Of a DNA stretch of 64,000 nt, positions 53,259 to 64,000 are shown piece after piece (positions within the stretch are counted from its first letter, which is position 1; every line of letters starts with the position of its first letter). The stretch comes from Ectobius pallidus (taxonomy: Eukaryota; Arthropoda; Insecta; Blattodea; Ectobiidae), in NCBI GenBank assembly GCA_964059195.1, contig CAXKWD010000009.1:150407890-150471889 (forward strand). The letters run 5' to 3'. The position numbers and the translations under genes are program-made. The notes under the pieces were generated by a model. The model was not told the DNA's origin. It worked only from the letters and a program-made list of their open reading frames with translations, and searched no databases.

Positions 53259-54211
53259 GGGCCTCATAACAAATGCGCATCATAACAAATTGGCATCATA
53301 ACAAATTGGCATCATAACAAATGCGCATCATAATAAAAGGCCTCATAACAAATGTGCATCATAATGAAAGGCATCATAACAAATTGGCATCATAACAAAT
53401 GGGCCTCATAACAAATGGGCCTCAAAACAAATGTGCATCATAATAAAAGGCCTCATAACAAATGCGCATCATAATAAAAGGCCTCATAACAAATGCACAT
53501 CATAATAAAAGGCCTCATAACAAATGCACATCATAATAAAAGGCCTCATAACAAATGCACATCATAATAAAAGGCCTCATAACAAATGCACATCATAATA
53601 AAAGGCCTCATAACAAATGCACATCATAATAAAAGGCCTCATAACAAATGCACATCATAATAAAAGGCCTCATAACAAATGTGCATCATAATGAAAGGCA
53701 TCATAACAAATTGGCATCATAACAAATGGGCCTCATAACAAATGCACATCATAATAAAAGGCCTCACAACAAATGGGCATCATAATAAAAGGCCTCATAA
53801 CAAATGCGCATCATAATAAAAGGCCTCATAACAAATGCACATCATAATAAAAGGCCTCATAACAAATGCACATCATAATAAAAGGCCTCATAACAAATGT
53901 GCATCATAATGAAAGGCCTCATAACAAATGCACATCATAATAAAAGGCCTCATAACAAATGTGCATCATAATGAAAGGCATCATAACAAATTGGCATCAT
54001 AACAAATGGGCCTCATAACAAATGGGCCTCATAACAAATGCGCATCATAATAAAAGGCCTCATAACAAATGCGCATCATAATAAAAGGCCTCATAACAAA
54101 TGCACATCATAATAAAAGGCCTCATAACAAATGCACATCATAATAAAAGGCCTCATAACAAATGCGCATCATAATAAAAGGCCTCATAACAAATGCGCAT
54201 CATAATAAAAG
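53259..54211. repeat. 31-bp satellite array built from 15- and 16-bp half units
   Basis: About 950 bp. Half units are GCCTCATAACAAATGN (16 bp) and GCATCATAATAAAAG (15 bp); mostly they alternate to give a 31-bp period, with stretches of repeated 16-mers. A longer block containing GTGCATCATAATGAAAGGCA recurs at 53353, 53680 and 53960, so there is a higher-order period near 280-330 bp. Units are nearly identical, suggesting recent amplification. Confidence 0.9.
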
Positions 54212-54439
54212 TGTTGGTATTAGCAATTTAACACTCTGTTATGTTGGTACTATGTAAACACTCGAACTCGAATCCCTAGCAAGAGTAGTATCAAGGAAGT
54301 CGTGTGCGTGTTAAGTTGAGTTCCGCTTCTGACTGCATATGGGAAAGTTGACTTTGTGTTCTTGTCTCCATGTTACTTTCTGTGTTCATTAAATATAATA
54401 TAATATACACTGCGCATCTGTTTATTTAATAATATAACA
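54212..54439 (+). repeat. Copia 5' long terminal repeat (228 bp)
   Basis: Begins TGTTGGTATTAGCAATTTAA and ends AATATAACA, so TG...CA. It starts at the exact end of the satellite array and is followed at once by the primer-binding site. The partner LTR is beyond the window. Confidence 0.8.
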
Positions 54440-54455
54440 GGTTATGGGCCCAGGC
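54440..54455 (+). promoter_or_regulatory. Copia primer-binding site
   Basis: GGTTATGGGCCCAG follows the LTR directly, the sequence used by Copia-type elements to prime from initiator tRNA-Met. Confidence 0.75.
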
Positions 54456-54561
54456 CCACTTCAGACTAAATCCAGTTTACAGTTTATTGGAAACTCAACA
54501 AATTTATTTTGGAAGGATTTATACCGAGTGCCTGCATTACGTGACTCAAGAACAAAGGAAG

Positions 54562-54769
54562 ATGGCCGCCGACCAAGCAGCAGAAGAAAGAATTCGCGTG
54601 AACGAGGAACGCTACCATATACCACTGTTTGATGGTAAAAATTACGACAATTGGAAATTCAGACTCGAGGTGTTACTTGATGAGAAAAATCTCTTAACTC
54701 ATATTGAAAGGAATGTACAGTACGCCGAGGCAACAAGTGATGAAACTGAAGCACCAATATCAAAAACAG
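54562..54769 (+). CDS. Copia gag, N-terminal part, cut by a LINE
   Basis: The likely start is the ATG at 54562 (AAGATGGCC), although the frame is open from 54487. Residues KMAADQAAEERIRVNEERY, PLFDGKNYDNWKFRLEVLLD and EKNLL form the usual Copia gag opening. Coding continues into the LINE at 54770 without a stop, and gag resumes at 57245 in the same frame. Confidence 0.85.
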
Positions 54770-57240
54770 GAAACAGCGACAACGTTATTATATCAGGTGA
54801 CCTCAACTGCCGCATCGACAAGCATACTCCAAAAACGGACATCATCCTGGAAGCCCTGGAAGAGGAAGGCTACACACTAGCAAACGAGAGAGATATGCCC
54901 ACGTACATCGCGCCGAACGGCACTAGTGCAATAGATCTAACCCTTTACAAAGGAGGAAAACTAAAAATGATAAGACAAAGAGGGACATGGACCTCAGCTG
55001 CAGCACCCATCCGCAAACACGTACCAATAGAAACCATGTTCCAAATAAGCACGAACAAGAGAGAAAACAACGCATGTAAACCACCCCCCAAAATCTCGAG
55101 ACAGCTAGACATAGAACATATCCGCAAAAACCTACCGGCAGTTAACAGAGCACGAGAGCTCATATACAGAGGAGAAATAGACACTGCACTGGAGATAACC
55201 AACAAAGTCATAAAACACGCCTGCAAACTACAACCAAATAGAAGAGCCCAAAAATGGTTTGACCAACATTGCTACGCAGAAAGGAAAGCAACCCTCCAAG
55301 CTCTACACGCAGCAAAGACATCGAAAACTCTGGAAGACCTCAGCGCCTACGCCAATAAAAGGAAAAACTACAAACTCCTCATAACAAGTAAAAGGAACAA
55401 ATACATCGAAGAAGAGGCCTCAAACTTGGCACAAGAGGCTAAGAAGGACCCCTTCCTGGCAATAAGAAAGAAAAGCCGAAGTACACCCAGAGAAATCCCA
55501 ATGGAGGAGTGGAAGAACCATTTCTCTAATATCCTAAACACGGAAGACAAGGAGTTAGCATACCCAATAATACCAGCAGAGGAAACCCAACCGGATCCAG
55601 CGACAGCACTTCAACTAACAGAGGAAGAAGTGAAACAAGCCATCATAGAATCCAGAAACAGGAAAGCAACTGGACCAGATGGAATTGCATATGAACACTT
55701 GAAGCAATCCAAAGACGAACTAGGGCAGATGTGGACAGACCTATTCAACAAGTGCCTACAGACAAAAACAATCCCCAGAGAGTGGAGAAACGCATCTCTA
55801 AAAATCCTCTATAAAGGCAAAGGAGAAACGAATAATCTGAACTCATACAGAGGCGTAGCGCTTGAAAACACAACCTTCAAAATCTTCACAAAATTATTAA
55901 CAGCTAAATTGACAGAACACACAACCGGAAATATCCCAGACAACCAATTCGGATTCCGAGCAGGAAGAGGCACACTTCAAGCAGTTAGAGTACTCCTGGA
56001 CGAAATAGAAGATGCATTAAGGCACCCCAAAGGGAAATATCACGCAGTCTTTATAGATTACACAAAAGCATTCGACTACATAAATCGCAGAAAGCTTATC
56101 ACAAAACTCGGAGAAATGATTGGGACACAAAACACACTCACTGAAATTATCAAAACCATCTTACAATACAATACCATGCAGATCAACGACGACGTGTCCA
56201 CATCAGATTTCATAACCCAGACCAACGGAGTTCTGCAAGGGGATCCGATCAGCCCAATACTCTTTAACATCTTCACTGCAGACATAGGAATAGTACTAAG
56301 AGGAACCAAAGAAACGTCATTAATAATGTACGCAGATGATATGGTATTAGGATCAACCAATAAAGACGAACTACAAACAGTACTGAGCAGACTAGAAGAA
56401 TGGGCAGAAGAAAACTATCTCAAAATCAACATAGGAAAAACAAAACACATGACATTCAGGAAAGGAGGAAGGACATCACCAAGAGACACTCTGTTACTTC
56501 ACGACGCCCCACTGATCATAACAAACACGTTTAAATATCTAGGAATGACTCTACAGACAACCACATCATCCTTCAGTGCCCACATTACCGAAAGAGCAGC
56601 GGCAGCGATAAGAGCAAGTTATAACATTAAGAATCTGACACTGCTAGACCTCAAGACAACCATGATGCTATTCGACACGACAATATCACCAATAATAACA
56701 TACGGACTAGAACTTATATGGGGGAAACTAAGCACCACTGATATGAGAAAGATAGAGAATGTGAAAACAAGATTTTTGAAGAGGGCGCTGGGAGCAGGGA
56801 AATATGCACCGAACAGGATGATCTATGCACTAACCAGAGAAACATTCTATATTGAAGACCTACGAATTACACACCAGCTGCCAATGACCAGGTCATACGA
56901 GGAAGAACTAGACAGAAGAAAGAAAAAACAAGAACAAATTGACATAGATTTCTTCGGGACAGATGCAATGCTAAACAGGGATTGGACTGGAACAAACCAA
57001 CGCCAAAGATACGCAATAATAGGTCTAGCGATCCACGGCTACCATCAAATGATATGCACCAACAAAAGATACCACCTAGCCGGGGAACTGTGCGTTTGCG
57101 AGCTCTGTGGACAAAAATGTGAACAATACCACTTCGCAAAATGTAGAAAGAGAACAAAATCTCTAAACGACTATCTGAAGAACAGATAGGCACTACATGA
57201 CATATGCTCTTTCGAGTGCACCTTTCTTCTTATATAAAAG
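54770..57240 (+). mobile_element. 5'-truncated LINE inserted in Copia gag, in frame
   Basis: The open frame (to TAG 57187) starts midway in an AP endonuclease (IISGDLNCRIDK, TSAIDLTLYKG). RT follows: KATGPDGIAYEHLKQS, FGFRAGRGTLQAV, AVFIDYTKAFDYINR, LQGDPISPILFNIF and YADDMVLG. A C-terminal CVCELCGQKCEQYHFAKC knuckle ends it. RT motifs look intact, but the element lacks its 5' half. A short 3' UTR of about 50 bp follows. ACAG flanks both sides (54766-54769, 57241-57244) as a minimal duplication. The clade is not assigned. Confidence 0.85.
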
Positions 57241-59518
57241 ACAGCCCGTGAGAAAGCTAATGATAAGTTACGACAACGAGACAAATTGTGTATTCGTCTT
57301 ATAATCAGTGCTATAAGTGACAATTATTTAGAATATTGCAGAGAAAAAGAAACAGCGTTTCAAGTTTGGAAAACCCTGGAGAATACTTTTCAACGAAAAG
57401 GAATAGCAAATCAACTTAAAGCAAGAAAGGCACTACTGTCACCGGATATGCGACATAATCCGAATTCAGAAACACTTGAAGACCATTTTCTGAAGTTTGA
57501 TCGTCAGATCAGGGAATTGAAATCTGCAGGAGCTACTACTGATGAAGTTGATATCATATGTTACCTATTACTTACTATGCCTTCAGAGTATGGTATGGTA
57601 GTCACAGCAATTGAAACATTGTCTGCAAATGGTGAAAAACTAACCTTACCTTTTGTTAAGAACAGATTGTTAGATGAGGAGTCCAAGAGGAAACTGCAGG
57701 AAAAACCTATTCGACCGCAGAGGAATGAATCAACTACAGCTTTCTACACTAATTACAGAAAGCCTAAAGGAAATCAACAACATGGAACTCAGCAATATAA
57801 CTCAAGGCCCTCATATACAACATCTAAGGTAGGCCTACCAAACATCAACAATAGTAATGCCAATTTTGGAAATACATCAAATGGTTTTAGATGTCATAAC
57901 TGCAGAGGTTTTGGACATCAAAGAAAAGACTGCCCTAGTGCACGCAGGAATTCGTGGCAGCCTCTTTCTGCAAGTAGGACTAGCACTGCTCACAATACTC
58001 AAAGACAGCAATTTGAAGAAGAACGTGAGTTTGCTTTTCTAAGCATGGCTGAAAAGGAAGAGGAAGTTGAATCTAATGGAACAAATCAAGTTAATTGGTT
58101 GCTTGATTCTGGAGCTACTGAACATTTGGTAAATTCACTTGAGCATCTTCAAAACATTGAGAACATAAAACCTCTGTATATTAATGTAGCTAAATCTGGT
58201 CAGACGCTGGTATCTACTAAAAGGGGAACAATGAAACTATTCACCTATCAGGATGGCCAGTGGAATACTGTGAACATATCTAACATTTTGTATGTTCCAG
58301 ACTTAAACCAAAACTTATTGTCAGTGAGGAAATTGGAAATGAATGGAATTACAATAACATTTCAACATGGTAAAGCTCTGATCACAAAAGGACCTAAATT
58401 AATTGCAGCTGCTTATTGTGACAAAAAGCTCTACAAGTTAACACTACAGACAAGTAAGGAATGTGCATGTCTTACAACGGAAAGTCAAGAATTGTGGCAC
58501 AAGAGATTTGGTCATCTCAGTAAAAATGGAATACTTCAACTTGACACAATGGTGGATGGAATAAAGGAAGTTAAGGAACAAGAAATCTGTGAAACCTGTA
58601 TTGAAGGAAAAATGAGTAAGTTGCCTCATAACCAAACAAGAAAGAGAGCAAAGCGACCACTGGAACTACTTCATAGTGACGTATTTGGACCAATCACTCC
58701 TGAATCTTATGATGGAAAAAGGTACGCTCTTACAATAATTGATGACTTTACACATTTTACTGCAATTTATCCTCTGGAAAAGAAGAGTGATGTTTTCAAG
58801 TTTGTTAAAGTCTATGAAGCTTATGCAACTGCTCACTTTCAGACTAAGATTAGTCGCTTTAGGTGCGATAGAGGAGGAGAGTTTCTTTCCAAAGAGATGC
58901 AACTGTATTTTCAGGAACAAGGAATACAGTATGAGTGCACAATTAGTCATACTCCACAACAAAATGGTGTAGCAGAGAGGATGAATCGAACTATTATGGA
59001 AAAAGCCAGATGCATGCTCTTAGGTTCCAAACTTCAAAAGAACTTGTGGACAGAAGCAGTAAAGGCCGCTGTTTATCTCATTAACAGAAGCCCAACCGTC
59101 GCTCTACCAAACAGTGTACCAGCAACATTGTGGTATGGACATAAACCTGATGTAAGTAAACTCAAGGTATTTGGTTCACTTGCCTACTTACATAACCCAA
59201 AGGAATTCAGAGGGGGAAAACTTGAAAGCCGATCAAGGAAACTGTACTTAGTCGGTTACTGTCATAATGGCTATAGGCTGTGGTGCCCAAACAGACAGGA
59301 AGTTATTGAAAGAAGAAATGTCATATTTGCTGAAGGACACTTTATTGAAGAAAATAAGCATGACAACATAGAATTGTATTGTGATGATGAAACTCCAAAG
59401 GAAGAACCAACTATAAGTAACTTTGAAAGAGAACAAGATGTTGAATGTGAAACACAAACTGAGCAAGAGTTAAGACATGGAAATCGAGAAAGGAAGAAGC
59501 CAGCCTACCTTGATGACT
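57241..59518 (+). CDS. Copia gag remainder, protease and integrase
   Basis: The frame (ATG at 57286; open from 57238) covers the rest of gag with zinc knuckle CHNCRGFGHQRKDC. Protease follows with WLLDSGATEH. The GAG-pre-integrase HHCC is LWHKRFGH...CETC. The integrase core has HSDVFGP, RCDRGGEF and GVAER. The DDE residues (D465, D528, E564 counted from 57286) are spaced D-x62-D-x35-E, as in active Copia. It ends at YLDD, where the LTR-like insertion begins; the TAG at 59533 lies within the insertion. Confidence 0.92.
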
Positions 59519-62504
59519 TGTCACGACGCAAATAGCGACGTGCATAATCAACGATAGGAGACCATTCCTAAACAAAGGAAGGGTTGGGGGACCGCAACTA
59601 ATCGATATTGAACATTTTCATGATTATCGATACTGCCCTGAATTTATTTGAATTACAGAAAAGGAGAGGTGCGCATGCGTCGACGGTGAATCGACGAGAG
59701 AGACGTGTGGAACCTAAAAGACGGTTAGTAGTACGTGCCTGACCACGAGAGAGAGAAGTTGAAAAGGCAGAAGGGAGAAGACGAGATTGGGATGTGTGAC
59801 AGCGGTAGAGGCGTTCTGGCATAATGGTGTGTCAGACTTTCATCTAAAGGAAATTCTGGTTGTGAACTTCCTTGACACGGCTATATGGAGATAGTCATTA
59901 ATCAGAAGAATACACCAAGTCGGCCAGTACGAGACACCGCTACAGCGAACATCAGCTGTGAGAGTGAGTCGTGACTGCTCGCTCTGAATAAGAGCAGATA
60001 TGGACATCAGGAAGTAATGGAAGACAACTCAGGATCGGAGGATAAGTTGGACATCACTGGTTGAGTATAATCGTCTAGACTTTTTCTTATTGTTTGGGGA
60101 GTGAGAAAATTGGGATATTCCTTTTTTTGTAAGGATGGTTTCTAAGTAATGTGTGGCGATTAGACGCCGTATCGTATGATAAAAGAATAGAATAGGAACA
60201 TAGAAGTGAGAATTCTAGAAGTAAAGTGATGAAATCCAGTAATCCAACTATTTTCTATTTCTGGTCTAAGTTAATTATGAAAGAGCAGTCAAGAGCCTAA
60301 CCGCTGAATGCCAAAGATAGATCTCTTCACTTTGGGGTTTTATGGGTGATTGTTCCACGAATGAATACATAGCTAGGGGCAATTGGTGATGCTCATATAA
60401 ACTTTGTTATTTTTGAGACAGGACGCGAGGGGAGTAAGGAAGAAAGGTAATTAAGGGGCATGCTTAGTACTTCTTACGAGGGCCCCTCCCACTTGGGTTT
60501 CTTTCAGGTGACGGGTGACTATCTATAAATAGATTTCATGCTGGCCTGTAGTGTTAAGTTATGTTTTTTTTTTATAGAGATTTATCTACAAGCGAAGGTG
60601 TATGGAATATGGTAGAGGGGGATAAGAAGTGGAAAGATTGAAGGGCAAAAGAAGGCCTACGAGTGGTAGTGCAGTAGGTGTGTACCATTGGAAAATTTAC
60701 ATGTTAGGGTAGAAGTAGAAGTCACTATAGGGGTTATAGAGAAGCTTACTAATCTGGGCGTGAATTAGTTTCAGTTAGAATTCTAGGGAATTTAGAGACA
60801 AAAGAAGATTGGGTGCCCATGCTGAAGAGTAGTAACTTAAGAAGTAGGAAAACTAGAATAACCACCAAGTGAATTAAATCAATGGTATAAGCTGAAGGGA
60901 ACTCTACTTAAAGAAAGAAAGGGGTTAAAAGATAATGGCTGATGATTGGTTAGGTTAGAAAGAGGAGAATAGGTAATTACGAGTAGTGTACTGATGATAA
61001 GTAGTTTATGAACAAGTACTAGAGATTGTAAGGGTGAGGTGAGGGAACGCCGGAAGTATCCCGAATCAAACAAATAAAATCTGGTAGTAGGCAAGGCCTA
61101 TACTAGTAACATATAAAGAAAAGAAATTTATGAGAGATTGTGAAAGCCATCGATGTTGGAGGCGAACAACGGCCCCACGTGCCTCTAGGAGAGAGTGTCA
61201 GGGACCTCTGACATCGATTTACAAAATTTTATTTTTGTTTGCGGCCCATTAATATTTTCCCGGTTGCAGGAGAGGAGTCAGATTGTTTGTAACTCAAGAT
61301 CTAGACGCCGCTCCTGTATCGGTGGTCTATCGCCACAGTCACTCTGTGGGTATAGGCCTAAACTTCTATTTCTTTCTTCATGAGACTGTCTTTCCTATCT
61401 ATCTTTAAATACAATTCTTCATGGACTAAGATGACTAGTAGACTCGTATAGGAGACATAGGTGGGATTATTGAGTGTAATCTGTAGAGTTAAGGACTGGA
61501 TTATGAATTGAAAACCTTTATTTATTCAAAAAAAAAAAAAAAGGTATAATATATATATTGAACTATCCTGAAGTTGCAAATGTAAATGACTACACAAGTC
61601 AGTAGCAAATTAGAAGAATAACACAAGACGTTCTAGTAGATACCTGGAAACAAAAAAAAAGAAAGAAGGTTAAAGTAATTAATTAGGGATTTTGTTGAAC
61701 AGAGAACGTACTTATATAGTTAAACTGGGTATACTAACCTTGAATAATTAAATACTATCCTACTAATAAAAATGTTGAATAATTAATGTTGGGTAAATGT
61801 AATTTATTGTATGTAAGATTGTTATTGTTGAAAAGAAAAAAAATAATATATTAAATAAATTATGGTTATTGTTATGCAAAGTAAATTAACGTGAAGTTCA
61901 GATTTTTGACCCTTATCCTTGTAATGGTTTGAGAGTCGCTGATTTTTGGGCTAAGTTATATACTTTGGTAGTGAGCACTGAAAAAGGAGAAAAAGAAGAA
62001 ATAGAGAGAAGCAGAGTAATAAACGAAAGGTAAATCCGAACCCAATTCCCGTCTCCACTGTTAATTTAAAAGCTAGTCGAGAGGCATGTAGATACATAGC
62101 CTGTGTATCTATAATTTAATTTGTGACTGGGCTGATACATAACAAAAAAAGAAAAGAGGAAGCGTATTGATGATGGCGCCCGTTAATATAAATTTTCATC
62201 AATATTATCAAGACTGGGTAAATTGTTAAAAGAAAGAGAAAGTAGACTGAGAGTAGGAAATTTGCAATCACCCGGTGACAGAGGTAGTTGTACTGAACGT
62301 TGGAATGTGGACTATGCAGGCAGTGTTATGATGACACGACAGGTGCATGAGTGACCTTGTTTTGTAGGAGTTCAGTAAACTTATATACTACGATTGAGAA
62401 TAATCACATATTAGTCGTCACAGATTTTGGCGAAGAATTTTGGCGAAGATTTAATCCAAGAAGTTAGGGAACTTTATAGCATAGAGTAAGAAAAGCCCAT
62501 CACA
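59519..62504. mobile_element. 2986-bp LTR-like insertion (probable solo LTR) with GACT duplication
   Basis: Starts TGTCACGACGC and ends CCCATCACA, i.e. TG...CA, with GACT at 59515-59518 and 62505-62508. Removing it with one GACT brings the Copia frames on both sides into register, which confirms the limits. There is no long ORF. TATAAATAG at about 60524 and AATAAAATC near 61074 would fit U3/R signals of a long LTR. TTTTGGCGAAGAATTTTGGC near 62425 is a tandem 12-mer of unknown meaning. A non-autonomous element without recognisable LTRs is the alternative. Confidence 0.65.
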
Positions 62505-63296
62505 GACTATGAGGTAGATTTAAGTGAAATAAGCATGCTTGCAGTGACAGACTGTGATGTTCCGGAAAGTTTTGATGATATTGAAGAAAGATCAGATTGC
62601 ACGGAATGGAAGAAAGCAGTGCAAGAAGAATTAGATGCATTAAAAGAAAATAATACTTGGACACTTACAGAATTACCACCTGGAAAGAAAGTAATTAACA
62701 ACAAGTGGGTGTTTCGTGTTAAACTTTATAGTTCTGGAAACATTGAAAAGTACAAGGCTCGCCTAGTTGCAAAAGGCTGTTCGCAAAGAAAAGGATTTGA
62801 CAGTTCAGAAGCTAGTACACCTATAGAAAAGAATCCAATAAAGGAACTTGAAGGAGAGTGTATTGTGTTTACTAAACCTTACAAGGAATTGATTGGATGT
62901 TTAATGTACTTGATGTTAACTACTCGCCCCGATATTAGCTTCGCAGTGAATTTCTACAGCCGATTTCAAAGTAATGCTACTAGACCACAATGGCTTGGAT
63001 TGCAACGAATTCTAAGGTATTTGCGAGGAACTGTAAACATGGGACTTTATTTTCCAAAGCAATCAAAATCAACTTCTACATTGGTTTGCTATGCAGATGC
63101 TGATATGGCTAGCAATACTGAAGACAGGAAATCTACTTCAGGCTTTATGTTTGAAGTTTTTGGAGCAAATGTGCTTTGGGTTACAAGAAAGCAGACTTCT
63201 GTGGCTCAATCCTCAACAGAAGCTGAATTTGTATCAATTGGACATGCTGTTATGGAACTATTGTGGTTAAAGAACCTTCTCTCAGATTTTCAAGTT
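62505..63296 (+). CDS. Copia RT (core deleted) and RNase H
   Basis: The frame is open from 62490 to the window end. It has DCTEWKKAVQEELDALKENN, INNKWVFRVK and KARLVAKGCSQRKGFD, the RT start. At about 62807 it jumps to SSEASTPIEKN, which in the family lies after the catalytic YVDD region, so the RT palm is deleted in frame. LIGCLMYLMLTTRPDISFAV, RYLRGT and RNase H (CYADADMASN, DRKSTSGFMF, SSTEAEF) follow. The RT cannot work. Coding then passes into a LINE. Confidence 0.85.
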
Positions 63297-64000
63297 ATTT
63301 GTCTAACGGAACACCACTGTGCAGAAACAGATCTGGAACAATTAAAAATTGATAACTTTTCACTATGTTCAAAATTTTGTAGACATTCCATAAAATGTGG
63401 AGGTGTGAGTATATTTATCAAAAGAAACTTACATTTCAGTGATATAGACACAAGTTCTTTCTGTAAAGAACAGGATTTTGAATGTTGTTCAGCTAGATTG
63501 GATTTTGACAATGATACATTTGTAATACTAACCATTTACAGGGCACCATCAGGTAATTTCAATTATTTTGTAAATCAGTTAGAAAGGGTTCTTAATTCAC
63601 TGTATAGTACTAATGTAAATATTATACTGTGTGGGGACTTTAATGTAGATTTCTCAATTGATAGTGAGAAGAAGATCAGACTGATATCTTTATTGTGTAG
63701 CTATAACCTAGATTTCATAGTAAACTTTCCAACGAGAATTCAGAACGACTCCCAAACAACAATAGATAATATATTCATAGATATAGAAAAACATTTTAAT
63801 TTTAAAGTATTTCCAATATTAAATGGATTATCAGATCATGATGCACAAATGTTAGTGCTGAACAATATTAAAGTAAATTCGAACAGTAAACATGCTCATA
63901 GTAATATGACTAGAGTAATGAATGACGATTCAATTTTAAATTTCAAACAAGATCTTGCGAATGAAGACTGGGAATCTATGTTATCCTATGACAAAGTAGA
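63297..64000 (+). mobile_element. LINE AP endonuclease fused in frame to Copia RNase H, runs off window
   Basis: After LLWLKNLLSDF the frame becomes VICLTEHHCAETDLE, KCGGVSIFIKRNL, LTIYRAPSGN, IILCGDFNVDF and LNGLSDHDAQ. These are the successive motifs of a CR1/Jockey-type AP endonuclease. The extreme N-terminus is missing, so this is a 5'-truncated insertion whose RT would lie beyond 64000. The exact junction is uncertain by a few codons. Confidence 0.8.

Noticed and set aside
53259..54211. CRISPR-like alternation of repeat and spacer
   Set aside because: The supposed spacers are themselves near-identical half units, the array is in insect DNA, and there are no cas genes. It is a satellite.
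54487..57189. A single 900-aa host gene
   Set aside because: The first part is Copia gag following an LTR and primer-binding site, and the rest is LINE endonuclease/RT. It is a nested insertion.

Overview
This window looks like a nuclear segment of an insect genome. It is AT-rich, with large introns and dense transposon debris. The density of Penelope-like, RTE-like, mariner, Helitron and tRNA-SINE remnants would suit a large-genome insect such as a cockroach or termite, but the species is an inference. Nothing indicates bacterial DNA: there are no operons or Shine-Dalgarno-led ORFs, and the host genes are split by GT-AG introns.

Two host genes can be reconstructed exon by exon, both on the minus strand. 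The first is a TPRG1L-like (tumor protein p63-regulated gene 1-like) gene with five coding exons between 31604 and 15164; exon phases agree at all four junctions and predict 333 aa. The second is ribosomal protein S15 (uS19) with four coding exons between 40268 and 37323, predicting 147 aa, with a terminal oligopyrimidine-like leader and an AATAAA signal. A third candidate of three small phase-0 exons on the plus strand (48723-52281, 113 aa) is not recognised.

The rest is mostly mobile DNA. 1-15 kb holds a LINE tail, tRNA-derived SINEs, mariner-derived foldbacks, a Harbinger-type element, inverted Penelope-type ends and two inverted tRNA-Phe-like sequences. 15-31.6 kb is the TPRG1L gene, whose introns carry LINE tails, a tandem Helitron pair and a 217-bp TA-flanked MITE. 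32-37 kb holds a 5'-truncated Penelope-like element with RT and GIY-YIG domains, a complete Harbinger MITE and a 138-bp insertion with hammerhead-like features. RpS15 follows, with a complete hAT MITE in its last intron. At 40580-46273 there is a full-length LINE with two intact ORFs and an 11-bp target-site duplication, only about 290 bp from the RpS15 5' end. 46-53 kb has LINE tails and the unknown gene. 53.26-54.21 kb is a 31-bp satellite. From 54212 to the window end lies a Copia retrotransposon, partly dismantled by two LINE insertions, a 2986-bp LTR-like insertion with a GACT duplication, and an internal RT deletion.

The observations most worth following are the recurrent hammerhead-like hairpins (including the 138-bp insertion with its empty site elsewhere in the window), the in-frame fusions in the Copia nest, and the intact LINE beside RpS15.
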